From contig OX376642.1 of NCBI GenBank assembly GCA_947383695.1, forward strand, positions 1,178,001 to 1,242,000: DNA of 64,000 nt. The letters run 5' to 3'. A program made the translations under genes and the position numbers. Within the stretch, counting starts at the first letter, position 1. Each line of letters starts with the position of its first letter. Positions 42,101-51,019 of this stretch are shown piece after piece. Origin of the DNA: Actinomycetes bacterium (GTDB taxonomy: Bacteria; Actinomycetota; Actinomycetes; Nanopelagicales; Nanopelagicaceae). The notes under the pieces were generated by a model. It saw only the letters and a program-made list of their open reading frames with translations, did no database searches and had not been told where the DNA came from.

Positions 42101-42585
42101 GAACGAACCAACTGAGAAACAACAACGCGCTCGGTTCCATTAATAACGAATGTTCCGCGAGCTGTCATAACTGGGAAGTCACCCATAAATACTGTCTGTG
42201 ACTTAATTTCACCAGTGATGTTGTTTGTGAACTCTGCTGTTACGAATAGTGGTTGTGCGTAAGTCATATCGCGTTCTTTGCACTCATCAATTGAGTACTT
42301 AGGCGGCTCGAAACGGTGATCGCGGAACGATAGAGACATAGTTCCCTGGAAATCTTCGATCGGAGAAATCTCTTCAAAGATTTCTTCAAGACCTGAAGTT
42401 GTTGGGATTTCTCCACGATTCATTGAATCGGTTGCTGCGATACGTGAACGCCATGCATCGTTACCTAATAGCCAATCAACGCTTTCAGTTTGCAGCGCTA
42501 ATAGGTTAGGAACTTCTAGGGGTTCGCGGATCTTGGCGAATGAGACTCGACGTGGTGCTACTGAGATTTTTTTAGACGCGGCCAA
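39130..42585 (-). CDS. rpoB: DNA-directed RNA polymerase beta subunit
   Basis: Catalytic core subunit, 1151 aa from a TTG start at 42585, chosen because AAAGGA lies 6 nt upstream and because LAASKK...[20 protein letters not shown]-type sequence is the actinobacterial RpoB start. The upstream in-frame ATG adds twelve unrelated residues. The rifampicin pocket reads [39 protein letters not shown], with wild-type Asp, His and Ser positions, so sensitivity is expected. [12 protein letters not shown] and the C-terminal [24 protein letters not shown] are intact. Confidence 0.98.
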   Translation of the reverse strand: MAASKKISVAPRRVSFAKIREPLEVPNLLALQTESVDWLLGNDAWRSRIAATDSMNRGEIPTTSGLEEIFEEISPIEDFQGTMSLSFRDHRFEPPKYSIDECKERDMTYAQPLFVTAEFTNNITGEIKSQTVFMGDFPVMTARGTFVINGTERVVVSQLVRSPGVYFERTIEKASDKDVFTSKVIPSRGAWLEFEVDKKDLVGVRIDRKRKQSVTVFLKALGWTEEQILEEFGEFESMRATLEKDTVKTQDEALLDIYRKLRPGEPPTKEAAQNLIENLYFNPKRYDLAKVGRFKVNKKLGLDLELSSSLLTISDIVATLRYLVALHRGDLLMEYGREVRVEKDDIDHFGNRRLRTVGELIQNQVRIGLSRMERVVRERMTTQDVEAITPQTLINIRPVVASIKEFFGTSQLSQFMDQTNPLSGLTHKRRLSALGPGGLSRDRAGFEVRDVHPSHYGRMCPIETPEGPNIGLIGSLATYGRVTAFGFIETPYRKVVKGRVTDQVDYLTADEEDEHIIAQANAPLTDDNHFAEPRVLVRRRGGEVEYIPGEEVDYMDVSPRQMVSVATAMIPFLEHDDANRALMGSNMMRQSVPLMRAEAPVIGTGMEFRAAVDAGDVVTATKAGVVTEVSADEVKVMADDSTYQTYSLHKFTRSNQGTSYNQKVVVSEGQRVEFGSVIADGPCTDQGEMALGKNLLVAFMSWEGHNYEDAIILSQRLVQDDVLTSIHIEEYEVDARDTKLGAEEITRDIPNVSEEVLADLDERGIIRVGADVVPGDILVGKVTPKGETELTPEERLLRAIFGEKAREVRDTSLKVPHGESGKVIGVKIFESEEGFELAAGVNQLVRVYVAQKRKIQDGDKLAGRHGNKGVISKILPVEDMPFLEDGTPVDVVLNPLGVPGRMNVGQVLELHLGWVAKTGWDLSGIDEAWQKHMRAIGAEKGEPGTKFATPVFDGALEDEISGLLSATLPNRDGNQLIGKSGKARLFDGRSGEPYPTPISVGYMYILKLHHLVDDKIHARSTGPYSMITQQPLGGKAQFGGQRFGEMEVWALEAYGAAYTLQELLTIKSDDVLGRVKVYEAIVKGENIPEPGIPESFKVLIKEMQSLCLNVEVLSSEGVAIEMRDTDEEVFRAAEELGINLSRVEPSSVEEV

Positions 42586-42713
42586 GAGATGTCCTTTCAG
42601 ACAATATTCGGGAACACACAACTATTAGGTCTCAGCCGCTATATGCCCTGACCATAGAAATTTGTGCGAAGGTGAAGGGTATCCAAACCACCCCCGCCCT
42701 GTCCAACCGGGTG

Positions 42714-42742
42714 CTTATACCCCTACGCAGGCGCTTTGTCAG
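42714..42742 (-). promoter_or_regulatory. Predicted promoter of rpoBC
   Basis: On the minus strand CTGACA (42737-42742) is followed after exactly 17 bp by TATAAG (42714-42719), five of six matches in each hexamer. It lies 23 bp past the SDR stop and gives a leader of about 120 nt before the rpoB TTG. Confidence 0.7.
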
Positions 42743-42764
42743 CGAATTGCCCAAAAATGTGGAT

Positions 42765-43565
42765 CTAGCCCTTCCAGCTCCAGACATCTTCGCCACGCAC
42801 GATGCGCTCAAATCCACCATCTATATAGATGGTCTGCCCAGTGACATGGGTGTTCTCGACCGCTGTCAGCCAGATCAGTAATGAGGCCACAACTTCAGGC
42901 TCCATAAATCCATTGAGCGGCATCGGTACTAATTTGGAGAGACCTTCACGCTCTTCAGGGGTCTTAATCAACTGATCCACCATCGGGGTCTTCACGATCG
43001 CAGGACCTACGGCGTTGATTGGAATTCCAGCCCCAGCCCATTGTGGCTTTAGACATTGCTGGCGGATCCAGCGACTAATTGCACGCTTTGTAGATCCATA
43101 AATTAACTGTTCGCCGCCAGCTGCTGCATCTACCAATCCTTGAGCGATCTTTACAGCTTTGGCTTCATCATTGGCACACATCGCTTCAACTAATTCTGGG
43201 CTGTTAGGCATAATCGATGCAACAGAACTTGTAATAACTACACGTGGAGTTTTTGATTTAGTGAGCGTTGGCAATAACTCATTGAGAAACTCAGTTACAC
43301 CGAAGTAATTGACTGAAACAGTCGTCGCGGTTGGATGAGCTAATCCAGCACAAGCGATGATCGCATCAATTGAATTGTTGGAAAGTTGGATCGCACTCTT
43401 TGCCGCATCAACTCTTCCTTGTGGAGTGCTGAGATCTGCAACAACATCTGCATTGTGAATGTCTACACCTATAACGGTATTGCCAAGGCTCTTTAACTTT
43501 TCAGCGGTCGCTAGACCAATACCTGATGCAGAACCCGTAATTACATATGTGCGTGTCATCGTCAT
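42765..43565 (-). CDS. Short-chain dehydrogenase/reductase (3-alpha-hydroxysteroid dehydrogenase/carbonyl reductase-like)
   Basis: NAD(P)-dependent Rossmann-fold oxidoreductase of 266 aa. The cofactor loop is TGSASGIG, the NAG-equivalent is CAGLAHP, the catalytic serine is in VITSSVAS and the catalytic pair in YGSTK. The segment between, rich in Ala/Glu and about 25 residues longer than in compact SDRs, resembles the HsdA-type 3-alpha-HSD/carbonyl reductase group. The substrate is unknown. It sits alone between the rplL terminator and the rpoBC promoter, an accessory insertion among essential genes with its own promoter (43586-43614). Confidence 0.88.
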   Translation of the reverse strand: MTMTRTYVITGSASGIGLATAEKLKSLGNTVIGVDIHNADVVADLSTPQGRVDAAKSAIQLSNNSIDAIIACAGLAHPTATTVSVNYFGVTEFLNELLPTLTKSKTPRVVITSSVASIMPNSPELVEAMCANDEAKAVKIAQGLVDAAAGGEQLIYGSTKRAISRWIRQQCLKPQWAGAGIPINAVGPAIVKTPMVDQLIKTPEEREGLSKLVPMPLNGFMEPEVVASLLIWLTAVENTHVTGQTIYIDGGFERIVRGEDVWSWKG

Positions 43566-43585
43566 CTCTTCTCTTTAGTGACTGA

Positions 43586-43614
43586 ACTCTACGCTTGGTC
43601 AAGAACTTTGTTAA
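43586..43614 (-). promoter_or_regulatory. Predicted promoter of the SDR gene
   Basis: TTAACA (43609-43614) and TAGAGT (43586-43591) on the minus strand are 17 bp apart, giving a start about 15 nt before the ATG at 43565. Confidence 0.5.
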
Positions 43615-43643
43615 TAGAAAAAGTGAATGCTAAGTCTCATGAA

Positions 43644-43678
43644 AAAACCCCGCTTGGCGTAATGCCAAGCGGGGTTTT
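43644..43678 (-). terminator. Intrinsic terminator after rplL
   Basis: AAAACCCCGCTTGGC, loop GTAAT, GCCAAGCGGGGTTTT: a perfect 15-bp stem, GC-rich with a U-tract in the minus-strand RNA, 14 bp past the rplL stop. It closes the rplJL transcript. Confidence 0.92.
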
Positions 43679-43692
43679 CCTTAAGTAATGAA

Positions 43693-44076
43693 TTACTTGA
43701 TTGTGACTGTTGCGCCAGCTGCCTCTAGTGCTGCCTTTGCCTTGTCTGCAGTCTCCTTGCTTGCCTTCTCTAGAAGGGTTGCTGGAGTTGCATCTACTAG
43801 GTCCTTTGCTTCCTTCAAGCCAAGGCTTGAATTCAGTCCACGAACTTCCTTGATCACTGCAATCTTCTGTGATCCTGCGTTTTCCAAGATAACTGTGAAC
43901 TCATCTTGTGCTGCATCTGCGCCACCTGCTGCTGCGCCACCTGCTGCTGCAACCGCTACTGGAGCTGCTGCTGTTACATCGAATTCAGTTTCAAATGACT
44001 TAACGAACTCTGAGAGCTCGACCAATGTCATTTCCTTGAACTGACCCAATAGGTCTTCTGTGCTGAGCTTTGCCAT
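43693..44076 (-). CDS. rplL: 50S ribosomal protein L7/L12
   Basis: Stalk protein that recruits translation GTPases. The 127 aa show the N-terminal dimerisation helix ([25 protein letters not shown]), an Ala/Gly hinge with repeated [11 protein letters not shown], and the C-terminal [26 protein letters not shown] domain. It lies 5 bp after rplJ and before a strong terminator. Confidence 0.98.
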   Translation of the reverse strand: MAKLSTEDLLGQFKEMTLVELSEFVKSFETEFDVTAAAPVAVAAAGGAAAGGADAAQDEFTVILENAGSQKIAVIKEVRGLNSSLGLKEAKDLVDATPATLLEKASKETADKAKAALEAAGATVTIK

Positions 44077-44081
44077 ATTCG

Positions 44082-44741
44082 TTATTCCTTCTCTTCTGTT
44101 TCTGTGGATGCTTCAGTTGCTTCTGCTGCTGGAACTTCAGCAACTTCAGCCACAACTTCTGGTGTTGTTTCTTCTGTTACTACGACCGCGTCTGCAGTCG
44201 CAGCTGGCGCTGGAACCTCTGCCACAGCATTGTTTGCTGCTGGCTCGGACACACCTTGTGCTGCTTCAAGCTTGATGCGAAGTGCGTCAAATACGCGCGC
44301 TGCCTTAGCAAGCGATCCCTTCATTGCACCAGCAAGCTTTGCCAATAGAACTTCACGAGACTCGAGGTTAGCGAGCTGCATGATTTCTGCTGGAGTTACA
44401 GACTTGCCTTCGTAGATTCCACCCTTAATAACTAGGAATGGATTCTCCTTTGCAAAATCACGGAGGCTCTTTGCTGCATCAATTGGATCACCCTTGATGA
44501 ATGCAACAGCTGATGGACCGGTTAGAAGATCATCTGCAATCTCTACTCCAGCATCCTTTGCTGCAATCTTTGTAAGAGTGTTCTTCACTACTGAGTACTT
44601 AGTTGTTGAACCAAGTGCACGGCGAAGTTCCTTCATTGATGTAACAGAAAGACCACGATATTCAGTTAGCACTGTTGCATTAGCTGTACGGAAATCCTCC
44701 GCAAGTTCAGCAACCGCTGATGTCTTATCTGGGCGAGCCAT
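44082..44741 (-). CDS. rplJ: 50S ribosomal protein L10
   Basis: Stalk base protein binding L7/L12 dimers. The ATG at 44741 ([17 protein letters not shown]) has AAAGG 8 nt upstream; a longer in-frame reading to 44825 runs through the leader attenuator and is rejected. The 219-aa protein shows [23 protein letters not shown] and the [15 protein letters not shown] core. A low-complexity Ala/Glu/Thr/Val tail of about 50 residues after the L12-binding helix is longer than in E. coli. Confidence 0.96.
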   Translation of the reverse strand: MARPDKTSAVAELAEDFRTANATVLTEYRGLSVTSMKELRRALGSTTKYSVVKNTLTKIAAKDAGVEIADDLLTGPSAVAFIKGDPIDAAKSLRDFAKENPFLVIKGGIYEGKSVTPAEIMQLANLESREVLLAKLAGAMKGSLAKAARVFDALRIKLEAAQGVSEPAANNAVAEVPAPAATADAVVVTEETTPEVVAEVAEVPAAEATEASTETEEKE

Positions 44742-44781
44742 TCGGTTCACCTTTCCTGTTTCATTGGTGACCGTAGGAAAT

Positions 44782-44814
44782 AAAAAAATCCGTAACGCGT
44801 AAGCGCCACGGATT
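44782..44814 (-). terminator. Attenuator in the rplJ (L10) leader
   Basis: In the minus-strand leader AATCCGT (arm 44808-44814) pairs with ACGGATT (44787-44793), with an inner GCG...CGC helix, and is followed by seven U (44782-44788). This intrinsic terminator lies about 41 nt before rplJ and after the probable L10-binding fold, where TAGATC pairs with GATCTA at about 44853-44878. The arrangement matches known L10 leaders, in which L10 binding controls readthrough; the regulation itself is inferred. Confidence 0.75.
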
Positions 44815-44904
44815 ACCATGATCACCTACGCGGGCTGAGATTTCCTCATTTATTTAGATCTTCCTTGCGGTTGATCTAGACCTGCGGTCTTTGGTTATGG
44901 CGTA

Positions 44905-44934
44905 AGGCTACGGCCGAGCGGGCTGCGGGGTCAA
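44905..44934 (-). promoter_or_regulatory. Predicted promoter of rplJL
   Basis: TTGACC (44929-44934) and TAGCCT (44905-44910) on the minus strand, 18 bp apart. It is downstream of the rplA terminator, giving a leader of about 157 nt that contains the L10 regulatory fold. Confidence 0.6.
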
Positions 44935-44957
44935 ATTGAGCGTGGAACGGGAATGAA

Positions 44958-44986
44958 AAGGGCCCCGGCACAATGCCGAGGCCCTT
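44958..44986 (-). terminator. Intrinsic terminator after rplA
   Basis: AAGGGCCCCGGCA, loop CAA, TGCCGAGGCCCTT: 13 positions with one mismatch, 14 bp past the rplA stop, with U-rich RNA (UUUUCAUUC) after it in the minus direction. It separates the rplKA transcript from rplJL. Confidence 0.85.
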
Positions 44987-45000
44987 CCCTTTAATTCTGC

Positions 45001-45705
45001 TTAGTTAGCTGATGGTTCGCGAACTAGGTTTGGATCTACTGCGATTCCAGGTCCCATAGTTGTTGAAACAACAGCCTTCTGTACGTAGCGACCCTTTGAT
45101 GAGTTTGGCTTTGCACGAAGAACTTCATCCATTGCTGCTGCGTAGTTCTCAGCAAGCTGTTCGGCTGTAAATGAAACCTTGCCGATTAGGAAGTGAAGGT
45201 TTGAGTTCTTATCAACACGGAACTCAATCTTTCCGCCCTTAATATCTTCAACAGCCTTAGCAACATCTGTAGTTACTGTTCCTGTCTTTGGGTTTGGCAT
45301 CAAACCACGAGGTCCTAGAACCTTACCGAGGCGACCGACCTTACCCATGAGATCTGGTGTTGAAACAACTGCATCGTAATCAAGACGTCCCTTTGAAACT
45401 TCTTCAATCAGTTCATCTCCACCGACGATATCTGCACCTGCAGCACGAGCTGCATCTGCATTTGCACCATTCGCGAAAACCAAAACGCGAGCGGTCTTAC
45501 CTGTTCCGTGTGGAAGGTTAACTGTTGAGCGGATCGCTTGATCTGCCTTCTTTGGGTCAACTCCAAGTACCAATGCAACTTCTACAGATGCGTTGTACTT
45601 AACTGTTGATGTCTCCTTGGCGAGTGTTACCGCCTCTAGTGGTGTGTAAAGGTGATCCTTCTTTACCTTTTCAGCTGCCGCTAAGTAGTTCTTTGAGCGC
45701 TTCAT
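45001..45705 (-). CDS. rplA: 50S ribosomal protein L1
   Basis: L1-stalk protein; in many bacteria also a repressor of its own mRNA. The 234 aa show [73 protein letters not shown], and a GPGI-type C-terminus [10 protein letters not shown]. It lies 120 bp after rplK; that gap holds a candidate L1-binding hairpin. Confidence 0.98.
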   Translation of the reverse strand: MKRSKNYLAAAEKVKKDHLYTPLEAVTLAKETSTVKYNASVEVALVLGVDPKKADQAIRSTVNLPHGTGKTARVLVFANGANADAARAAGADIVGGDELIEEVSKGRLDYDAVVSTPDLMGKVGRLGKVLGPRGLMPNPKTGTVTTDVAKAVEDIKGGKIEFRVDKNSNLHFLIGKVSFTAEQLAENYAAAMDEVLRAKPNSSKGRYVQKAVVSTTMGPGIAVDPNLVREPSAN

Positions 45706-45744
45706 TTCATCCTCGTCCCTCTTTTTTCAAAGAAGATAGTGGTT

Positions 45745-45774
45745 GTGGTTAGCGGACCAGCGAGGTCCTCCCAC
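45745..45774 (-). promoter_or_regulatory. Candidate L1-binding hairpin between rplK and rplA
   Basis: In the minus-strand RNA GTGG pairs with CCAC and, inside, GGACC pairs with GGTCC around the loop TCGCT. The two helices are separated by an asymmetric internal loop (GA on one side, GCTAA on the other). Two helices with an asymmetric purine-rich loop is the architecture of the rRNA and mRNA sites bound by L1, and the position in front of rplA fits autoregulation. The fold is seen; the binding is inferred. Confidence 0.5.
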
Positions 45775-45825
45775 ATCTCTTCACCAATTTGGCGATGAGA
45801 AATTTCTTTTTTAATTTAACTAGAA

Positions 45826-46257
45826 TTAGCCGTTTACTGTGATTCCCATTGAGCGAGCTGTACCCGCAATGATCTTCGCAGCTTGATCAATGTCATTTGC
45901 ATTGAGGTCAGCCATCTTCTGTGTTGCGATCTCCTTGACCTGAGCCATGGTGATGTTTGCAACCTTTGTCTTGTGAGGAACAGCTGATCCCTTTTCAACG
46001 CCAGCAGCCTTCAAGATCAAACGTGATGCAGGAGGTGTCTTGGTGATGAATGTGAATGAGCGATCTTCGTAGACAGTGATCTCAACTGGAATGATCTGGC
46101 CCTTTTGTGATGCTGTTGCATCGTTATATGCCTTCACGAACTCCATGATGTTGACACCATGCTGACCTAGCGCAGGACCAACTGGTGGTGCAGGTGTTGC
46201 TGCTCCAGCCTGAATCTGCAACTTGATAAAGCCGCTTACCTTCTTCTTTGGTGCCAT
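45826..46257 (-). CDS. rplK: 50S ribosomal protein L11
   Basis: GTPase-centre protein, the thiostrepton site partner. The 143 aa show [36 protein letters not shown] with the conserved prolines, and the C-terminal domain IAQVKEIA-type [21 protein letters not shown] and [11 protein letters not shown]. It follows nusG by 36 bp. Confidence 0.98.
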   Translation of the reverse strand: MAPKKKVSGFIKLQIQAGAATPAPPVGPALGQHGVNIMEFVKAYNDATASQKGQIIPVEITVYEDRSFTFITKTPPASRLILKAAGVEKGSAVPHKTKVANITMAQVKEIATQKMADLNANDIDQAAKIIAGTARSMGITVNG

Positions 46258-46293
46258 TTCTTTTCCTCTTTTTCTTGGTTTTGTTCTAAAAAA

Positions 46294-47034
46294 TTAGATC
46301 TTCTGTACTTGCCCGAATGAAAGCTCAACTGGTGTTTCACGTCCGAAGATTGAAACAAGAACCTTGAGCTTTGCCTGCTCTGGCATGATCTCTGAGATCG
46401 ATGCTGGAAGAGTTGCAAAAGGGCCATCCATAACTGTTACTGACTCGCCAACTTCGAAGTCAACAACACGGATCTGATCCTTATCTGACTTCTTCACAGG
46501 ACGTGGAGCCAGAATCTTTTCTACTTCATCCATGCTAAGTGGTGAAGGGTGGTGAGCATTTCCAACGAAGCCAGTAACACCAGGAGTGTTACGAACTGCA
46601 GACCATGACTCATCTGTTAAATCCATACGAACAAGAACGTAACCTGGGTAGATGTTGCGCTTAACCATCTTGAACTGGCCGTTCTTAAGCTCCTTTACCT
46701 CTTCTTCAGGAACTTCAATCTGGAAGATGTATTCCTCCATATTTAATGAAGCGATACGGTTGTGAAGGTTGCCTTTAACCTTCTTCTCGTAACCTGCATA
46801 AGAGTGGACTACATACCAATCGCCAAGCGCTGTGCGCAGGGTGCGACGGAACTCTGCATTTGGATCATTCTCATCTGATTCGATGTCGCCATCTTCATCT
46901 GATGCGAGCGCAAGCTCTGGCTCAGTTGAAGCAACTGGAGCTTCAACGATCTCTTCAACTACGGGAGTTGAAATCTCTGTTGCATTGGCAGCAAGGGCTG
47001 CCTCAAATGCATCTGGTTTGATCTCTTCGGTCAT
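46294..47034 (-). CDS. nusG: Transcription elongation/antitermination factor NusG
   Basis: Binds RNA polymerase and couples it to Rho or the ribosome. Residues 1 to about 65 are a very acidic extension, usual in actinobacteria. Then the NGN domain ([54 protein letters not shown]) and the C-terminal KOW domain ([21 protein letters not shown]). The total is 246 aa. It lies 9 bp after secE. Confidence 0.97.
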   Translation of the reverse strand: MTEEIKPDAFEAALAANATEISTPVVEEIVEAPVASTEPELALASDEDGDIESDENDPNAEFRRTLRTALGDWYVVHSYAGYEKKVKGNLHNRIASLNMEEYIFQIEVPEEEVKELKNGQFKMVKRNIYPGYVLVRMDLTDESWSAVRNTPGVTGFVGNAHHPSPLSMDEVEKILAPRPVKKSDKDQIRVVDFEVGESVTVMDGPFATLPASISEIMPEQAKLKVLVSIFGRETPVELSFGQVQKI

Positions 47035-47043
47035 CGTCTGTCC

Positions 47044-47274
47044 TTATCCAAATACCCAGAAGACAACTTTTGTAAGAACAAAGTCGATGACTGAAACAAC
47101 AGCAATAATGAAGGTAACGAACACGAGTACAACAGCTGTGTATGTAGTTAGCTGGTTACGTGTAGGCCAAACAACCTTACGGAGCTCTGAAACAACTTGG
47201 CGATAGAAAAGTCCAACGCGCGCAAATAGACCGAGCTTCTCGGCTACTTGTTCAACTGACTCTGTCATCGTCAT
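47044..47274 (-). CDS. secE: Preprotein translocase subunit SecE
   Basis: Clamp subunit around SecY. The 76-aa protein has a cytosolic amphipathic helix (FYRQVVSELRKVVWPTRNQL, the diagnostic motif) and one transmembrane helix near the C-terminus. It lies between tRNA-Trp and nusG, the standard actinobacterial order. Confidence 0.96.
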   Translation of the reverse strand: MTMTESVEQVAEKLGLFARVGLFYRQVVSELRKVVWPTRNQLTTYTAVVLVFVTFIIAVVSVIDFVLTKVVFWVFG

Positions 47275-47329
47275 TTCCTTTCGAACTTCGTTAGTACATC
47301 TTTATCTTTACGTGCTGTAAAACTTTGTG

Positions 47330-47403
47330 CAGGGCAGGAGGGACTCGAACCCCCAACCGGCCGCTTTGGAGACGGCAACTCTAGCCAATTGAGCTACTGC
47401 CCT
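47330..47403 (-). tRNA. trpT: tRNA-Trp(CCA)
   Basis: A 74-nt cloverleaf on the minus strand: acceptor AGGGCAG pairs with CTGCCCT, D-arm GCTC/GAGT, the anticodon loop is CTCCAAA with CCA, and the T-arm contains GTTCGAGTC. CCA is not encoded. It precedes secE as in mycobacteria. Confidence 0.95.
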
Positions 47404-47517
47404 TCGCGAGAGCATGGCGAAACCATAGGGAAAAGCAAACCCTCGTGAGCGTCGAAGTGTAGAGGCAAGGTGGGGTTCAGGTCTAACTCGCGCCTGAAAT
47501 ACGGCAGACTTACGCCT

Positions 47518-48717
47518 ATGACTCCACGTATCTCCGCCCGTATCGCAGCTATCGCAGAATCAGCCACTTTGGCTGTTGATGCAAAGGCCAAAGCGCTTAA
47601 AGCTGCTGGCCGTCCAGTAATTGGCTTTGGTGCAGGAGAGCCTGATTTTCCAACACCTGATTACATCGTTGAAGCAGCCGCTGCTGCGACAAAGGTTGTT
47701 GCAAACCATCGCTACACACCAACACCTGGTTTGCCAGATCTACGTGATGCGATCGTTGCAAAGACAAAGCGTGACAGCAACTATGAAATTACCGCTGACC
47801 AGGTTTTAGTTACAAATGGTGGAAAGCAAGCGGTGTACCAAGCATTTGCAGCGATTGTTGATCCAGGTGATGAGGTTCTACTTCCATCTCCATATTGGAC
47901 AACATATCCAGAGTGCGTGAAGTTAGCTGGCGGAGTTACCGTTGATGTTTTCGCTGATGAGACACAAAACTATTTAGTATCTGTTGAACAACTTGAAGCT
48001 GCACGGACACCAAAGACAAAGGTTTTGCTCTTCTGCTCACCTTCGAACCCAACAGGTTCTGTTTACTCTGTTGAACAAGTTAAGGCGATCGGTGAATGGG
48101 CTGTAAAGAACAACATCTGGGTTATCACAGATGAGATTTACGAGCACTTGCTGTACGACGGTGCAACTGCGCCATCACTTCCAGTTTTGGTTCCAGCACT
48201 TGCTGATACCTGCATCATCTTGAATGGTGTTGCTAAGACATATGCAATGACAGGTTGGCGAGTAGGTTGGATGATCGGACCTAAGGATGTCATTAAGGCA
48301 GCAACTAACTTGCAGTCACACCTTTCATCAAATGTTTCCAATGTTTCACAACGTGCTGCAATTGCTGCGTTGACTGGAAACCTTGATGCGGTTCACACAA
48401 TGGGCGAGGCGTTTAACCGTCGTCGCAAATTAATTGTTGGTTTACTCAATGAGATTCCTGGCTTTGAGTGCCCAACTCCAACAGGTGCTTTCTATGTATA
48501 TCCATCTGTTAAGGGTGTACTTGGAAAGACAATCCGCGGTAAAACACCTACAACATCTGCAGAATTAGCTACATTGATTCTTGAAGAGGTTGAAGTTGCC
48601 GCTGTTCCTGGTGAGGCATTTGGTCCATCTGGATACCTACGCTTTTCATACGCAACAAGCGATGAGGATATTGTCGAAGGTATTGGCCGTATCAAAAAGC
48701 TACTTACTGAAGGTTAA
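47518..48717 (+). CDS. aspC: Class I aminotransferase, aspartate aminotransferase type
   Basis: PLP enzyme of fold type I, 399 aa from ATG 47518. No SD precedes this ATG, so the transcript may be leaderless. The PLP-binding block is [16 protein letters not shown] with Schiff-base Lys240. SPSNPTG and [11 protein letters not shown] hold the pyridine-nitrogen Asp and cofactor contacts; the substrate arginine is in LRFSYATS. It resembles the AspC-Ib group that transaminates aspartate with 2-oxoglutarate; some members also act on arogenate. It is convergent with murB, overlapping by 4 bp at the stops, and divergent from tRNA-Trp. Confidence 0.9.
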   Translation: MTPRISARIAAIAESATLAVDAKAKALKAAGRPVIGFGAGEPDFPTPDYIVEAAAAATKVVANHRYTPTPGLPDLRDAIVAKTKRDSNYEITADQVLVTNGGKQAVYQAFAAIVDPGDEVLLPSPYWTTYPECVKLAGGVTVDVFADETQNYLVSVEQLEAARTPKTKVLLFCSPSNPTGSVYSVEQVKAIGEWAVKNNIWVITDEIYEHLLYDGATAPSLPVLVPALADTCIILNGVAKTYAMTGWRVGWMIGPKDVIKAATNLQSHLSSNVSNVSQRAAIAALTGNLDAVHTMGEAFNRRRKLIVGLLNEIPGFECPTPTGAFYVYPSVKGVLGKTIRGKTPTTSAELATLILEEVEVAAVPGEAFGPSGYLRFSYATSDEDIVEGIGRIKKLLTEG

Positions 48718-49730
48718 ATCTCAACTCCAACTAGATTTACTTCAGCTTCAAGGGTAATTCCAAATACCTCTTTAACTTGATTTCGTGCGCGCTTAGCAAG
48801 CTCTGCAATATCTGCGGCGGTTGCATTTCCTGAGTTAGATAAAGCAAGAACATGCTTTGTCGAAATACGTGCACCACCGACTTCATCACCCTTATGTGTG
48901 CCAGAGTTTTCAATCAACCATGCAGCTGAAACCTTTACTCGTCCATCATTTAATGGCCACTTTGGTGCAGCGTTTGGCAAAGTATCTGCTTGCTGCTGAG
49001 TAACAATTGGATTGGTAAAGAAAGATCCTGCAGACCACGAATCATGATCATCAGGTGACAACAACATTCCCTTACTTGCACGAAGCTCTAGAACTGCAGC
49101 GCGTGTTTCTTTAACTGTTGCTTTATCACCTGGATCAATACCAAGTTTCTTAGCAAGTTCAACGTAGGTAATTGGATCACTCATTTCACCAATGCGAATT
49201 TGGAACTGAACATCTAATACAACATAGCGTCCAGGGTGAGATTTGAAATGAGAGTTTCGATATGTGAATTCACATTGAGCATTTGTAAATGTTTTAACCG
49301 CTTTTTCTTGGCGGTCATAGGTACGAACTCTTGTAATGAACTCTGCGACTTCATGACCATAAGCACCAATATTTTGAATCGGTGCAGCTCCAACTGTTCC
49401 AGGAATACCGCTAAGGGTTTCTAATCCTGCATATCCACGATCAATAGTTGTTTGAACAAAGGTGTCCCAATCTTCACCCGCACCAATTGTTAGCGTTGCA
49501 CCGCTGCAAGCATCGACCTCTGATTGAACAGAGTTGTTTGAGATACGAATAACTATGCCATCAAAGCCTTTATCGGCGATAAGAACATTGGTCCCGCCGC
49601 CCATGATTAAGACTGGTGAATCCCCCGCCTCTTCAATCGCAGCGATGATTTCAGCCTCGGTAGATACCTGAACTATTTTTTGCGCCGGGCCACCCACGCG
49701 GAAGCTGGTGTACTTGGATAACTCGGTCAT
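48714..49730 (-). CDS. murB: UDP-N-acetylenolpyruvoylglucosamine reductase
   Basis: Flavoenzyme that reduces UDP-GlcNAc-enolpyruvate to UDP-MurNAc. The 338 aa start [20 protein letters not shown]-binding motifs [15 protein letters not shown] and [18 protein letters not shown] are present, the catalytic Ser is in [12 protein letters not shown] and the Glu region in the terminal LEAEVNLVG. It follows the glycosyltransferase gene by 9 bp and is the last gene of the unit beginning with the tRNAs; with glmM, glmS and alr it completes several wall steps seen in the window. Confidence 0.97.
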   Translation of the reverse strand: MTELSKYTSFRVGGPAQKIVQVSTEAEIIAAIEEAGDSPVLIMGGGTNVLIADKGFDGIVIRISNNSVQSEVDACSGATLTIGAGEDWDTFVQTTIDRGYAGLETLSGIPGTVGAAPIQNIGAYGHEVAEFITRVRTYDRQEKAVKTFTNAQCEFTYRNSHFKSHPGRYVVLDVQFQIRIGEMSDPITYVELAKKLGIDPGDKATVKETRAAVLELRASKGMLLSPDDHDSWSAGSFFTNPIVTQQQADTLPNAAPKWPLNDGRVKVSAAWLIENSGTHKGDEVGGARISTKHVLALSNSGNATAADIAELAKRARNQVKEVFGITLEAEVNLVGVEI

Positions 49731-49739
49731 GTAAGAAGG

Positions 49740-50627
49740 TTACCTGCGTGGGGACAAAATTGCGCTTTTACCTCTGTACTTATCAAGGATGCGGTCGTAA
49801 TTCTTCTTAGATTGAACTTCGCGGTACTCGGGATCAGCATCGTGATACCCGTGGTGGCGATCCTGAATCAGCGGGAGCTCCATCTGCAGCAAACGTCCAC
49901 CGGCTTGTCGAATCTTTAATGAGTATTCGATATCTGCATTTCGATAATACAAAGCACGAGGATTAAATCCACCAACTTCAATCATCGCTTCACGATTAAA
50001 GGCCATGAAGTATGAGAACAAGACATCAACTTCGCCGGGACCCTTGTCATCAACACTGCGCCATTCATCTTCAGTATTAATTAATCCACCGCGCCAACCA
50101 ACCGCTACATACTCGCCCTTTTCTAATTCCTGAACAACGGGAGTAATTGCATCTGCCGTAAATCGTGTTGATGGATCCATCACGACTACATACTTGCTCT
50201 TAACCTTTTCAAGAAAAACGTTGGCGCAATCTCCCCATGCAGCACCTGGATTAACCGAGATTAAGTAAGTTCGTTTATCCATCTGTTCAAAGAGAGATCC
50301 AGCATCACCAATTGAAATAATCGCAACGGCACAATCACTATTGGCCTTAATCGTCTTTACAGTTTCTAATGCATCCTCGGTAAAGCCATCAACAATTAAG
50401 CCAACAGTTACATCTTTTTCCAAATCAATTGGGCGAATATCACGTGGATAGGCCAGGGTTATATATGGCTTCTTTGGGCGGAGTTCGTATCCCCCAGCAA
50501 CATCAACGATCTCAAACCCTGCTTGCAACAGTTCATCACGATACTTATCTGCAAGTGCGAAATCTTTAGCGGCTCGAGCATCCATGCGTGCTTGAGCAAG
50601 TGCGGTTACTGAATCAGGAATACTCAC
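49740..50627 (-). CDS. Family 2-type glycosyltransferase with a CysS-like N-terminal segment
   Basis: A 295-aa protein. Residues about 10-52 (QARMDARAAKDFALADKYRD...) resemble the C-terminal helical domain of cysteinyl-tRNA synthetase, where R-x-x-AR-x-x-KDF-x-x-AD-x-x-RD-x-L is conserved. The rest is a GT-A fold: a VGLIVDGFTEDALETVKTIK strand-helix, a putative metal motif VVMDPSTRF, and GGFNPRALYYRNADIEYSLKIRQAGGRLLQ. No membrane segment. Substrates unknown. It overlaps hadB by 4 bp and precedes murB by 9 bp. The position suggests envelope glycan work, but this is inference. Confidence 0.75.
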   Translation of the reverse strand: MSIPDSVTALAQARMDARAAKDFALADKYRDELLQAGFEIVDVAGGYELRPKKPYITLAYPRDIRPIDLEKDVTVGLIVDGFTEDALETVKTIKANSDCAVAIISIGDAGSLFEQMDKRTYLISVNPGAAWGDCANVFLEKVKSKYVVVMDPSTRFTADAITPVVQELEKGEYVAVGWRGGLINTEDEWRSVDDKGPGEVDVLFSYFMAFNREAMIEVGGFNPRALYYRNADIEYSLKIRQAGGRLLQMELPLIQDRHHGYHDADPEYREVQSKKNYDRILDKYRGKSAILSPRR

Positions 50628-51019
50628 TTAACGACAACCGCTTTAGACATTCCTAGAACTTTAACTCCGGCAGAGGTTGCGCTCAGATCAATCTTGATTC
50701 GCTCACCATCAACTTCTGATACAACGCCAGAAACTGTTAGATCTACCTTTTGATCAGCGGGAACAATGACCGGCTTTACAAAGCGACCTGAGAACTCCTT
50801 CACCGCAGCTGATCCGCCAGCCCAATCTGTAACAAACTTTCCGACCAATGCCATGGTTAACATTCCATGTGCAATCACATTAGGAAGGCCGACAGAGAGT
50901 GCAAACTCTTCATTTTGGTGGATTGGGTTTTGATCCCCGCTGGCATCGGCGTACGCCTTAAGCATTGCGCGATCTACATAAAAGATCTTTTCCTCGAGAA
51001 TTGTTCCAACTTCAATCAT
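50624..51019 (-). CDS. hadB: MaoC-like (R)-hydroxyacyl dehydratase subunit (HadB type)
   Basis: Hot-dog-fold protein of 131 aa. The catalytic dyad lies in YADASGDQNPIHQNEEFA with Asp29 and His34, and IAHGMLTMALVG is the next conserved block. In mycobacteria the neighbouring HadAB dimer dehydrates 3-hydroxyacyl-ACP; the same gene order rpmG-hadA-hadB is kept here. With no mycolic-acid genes in view the role is probably general fatty-acid elongation. It overlaps hadA by 4 bp. Confidence 0.9.
   Translation of the reverse strand: MIEVGTILEEKIFYVDRAMLKAYADASGDQNPIHQNEEFALSVGLPNVIAHGMLTMALVGKFVTDWAGGSAAVKEFSGRFVKPVIVPADQKVDLTVSGVVSEVDGERIKIDLSATSAGVKVLGMSKAVVVK

Noticed and set aside
44742-44825. 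N-terminal extension of L10
   Set aside because: This stretch is the leader attenuator and lacks L10 similarity; the ATG at 44741 has a good SD and the conserved MARPDK start.
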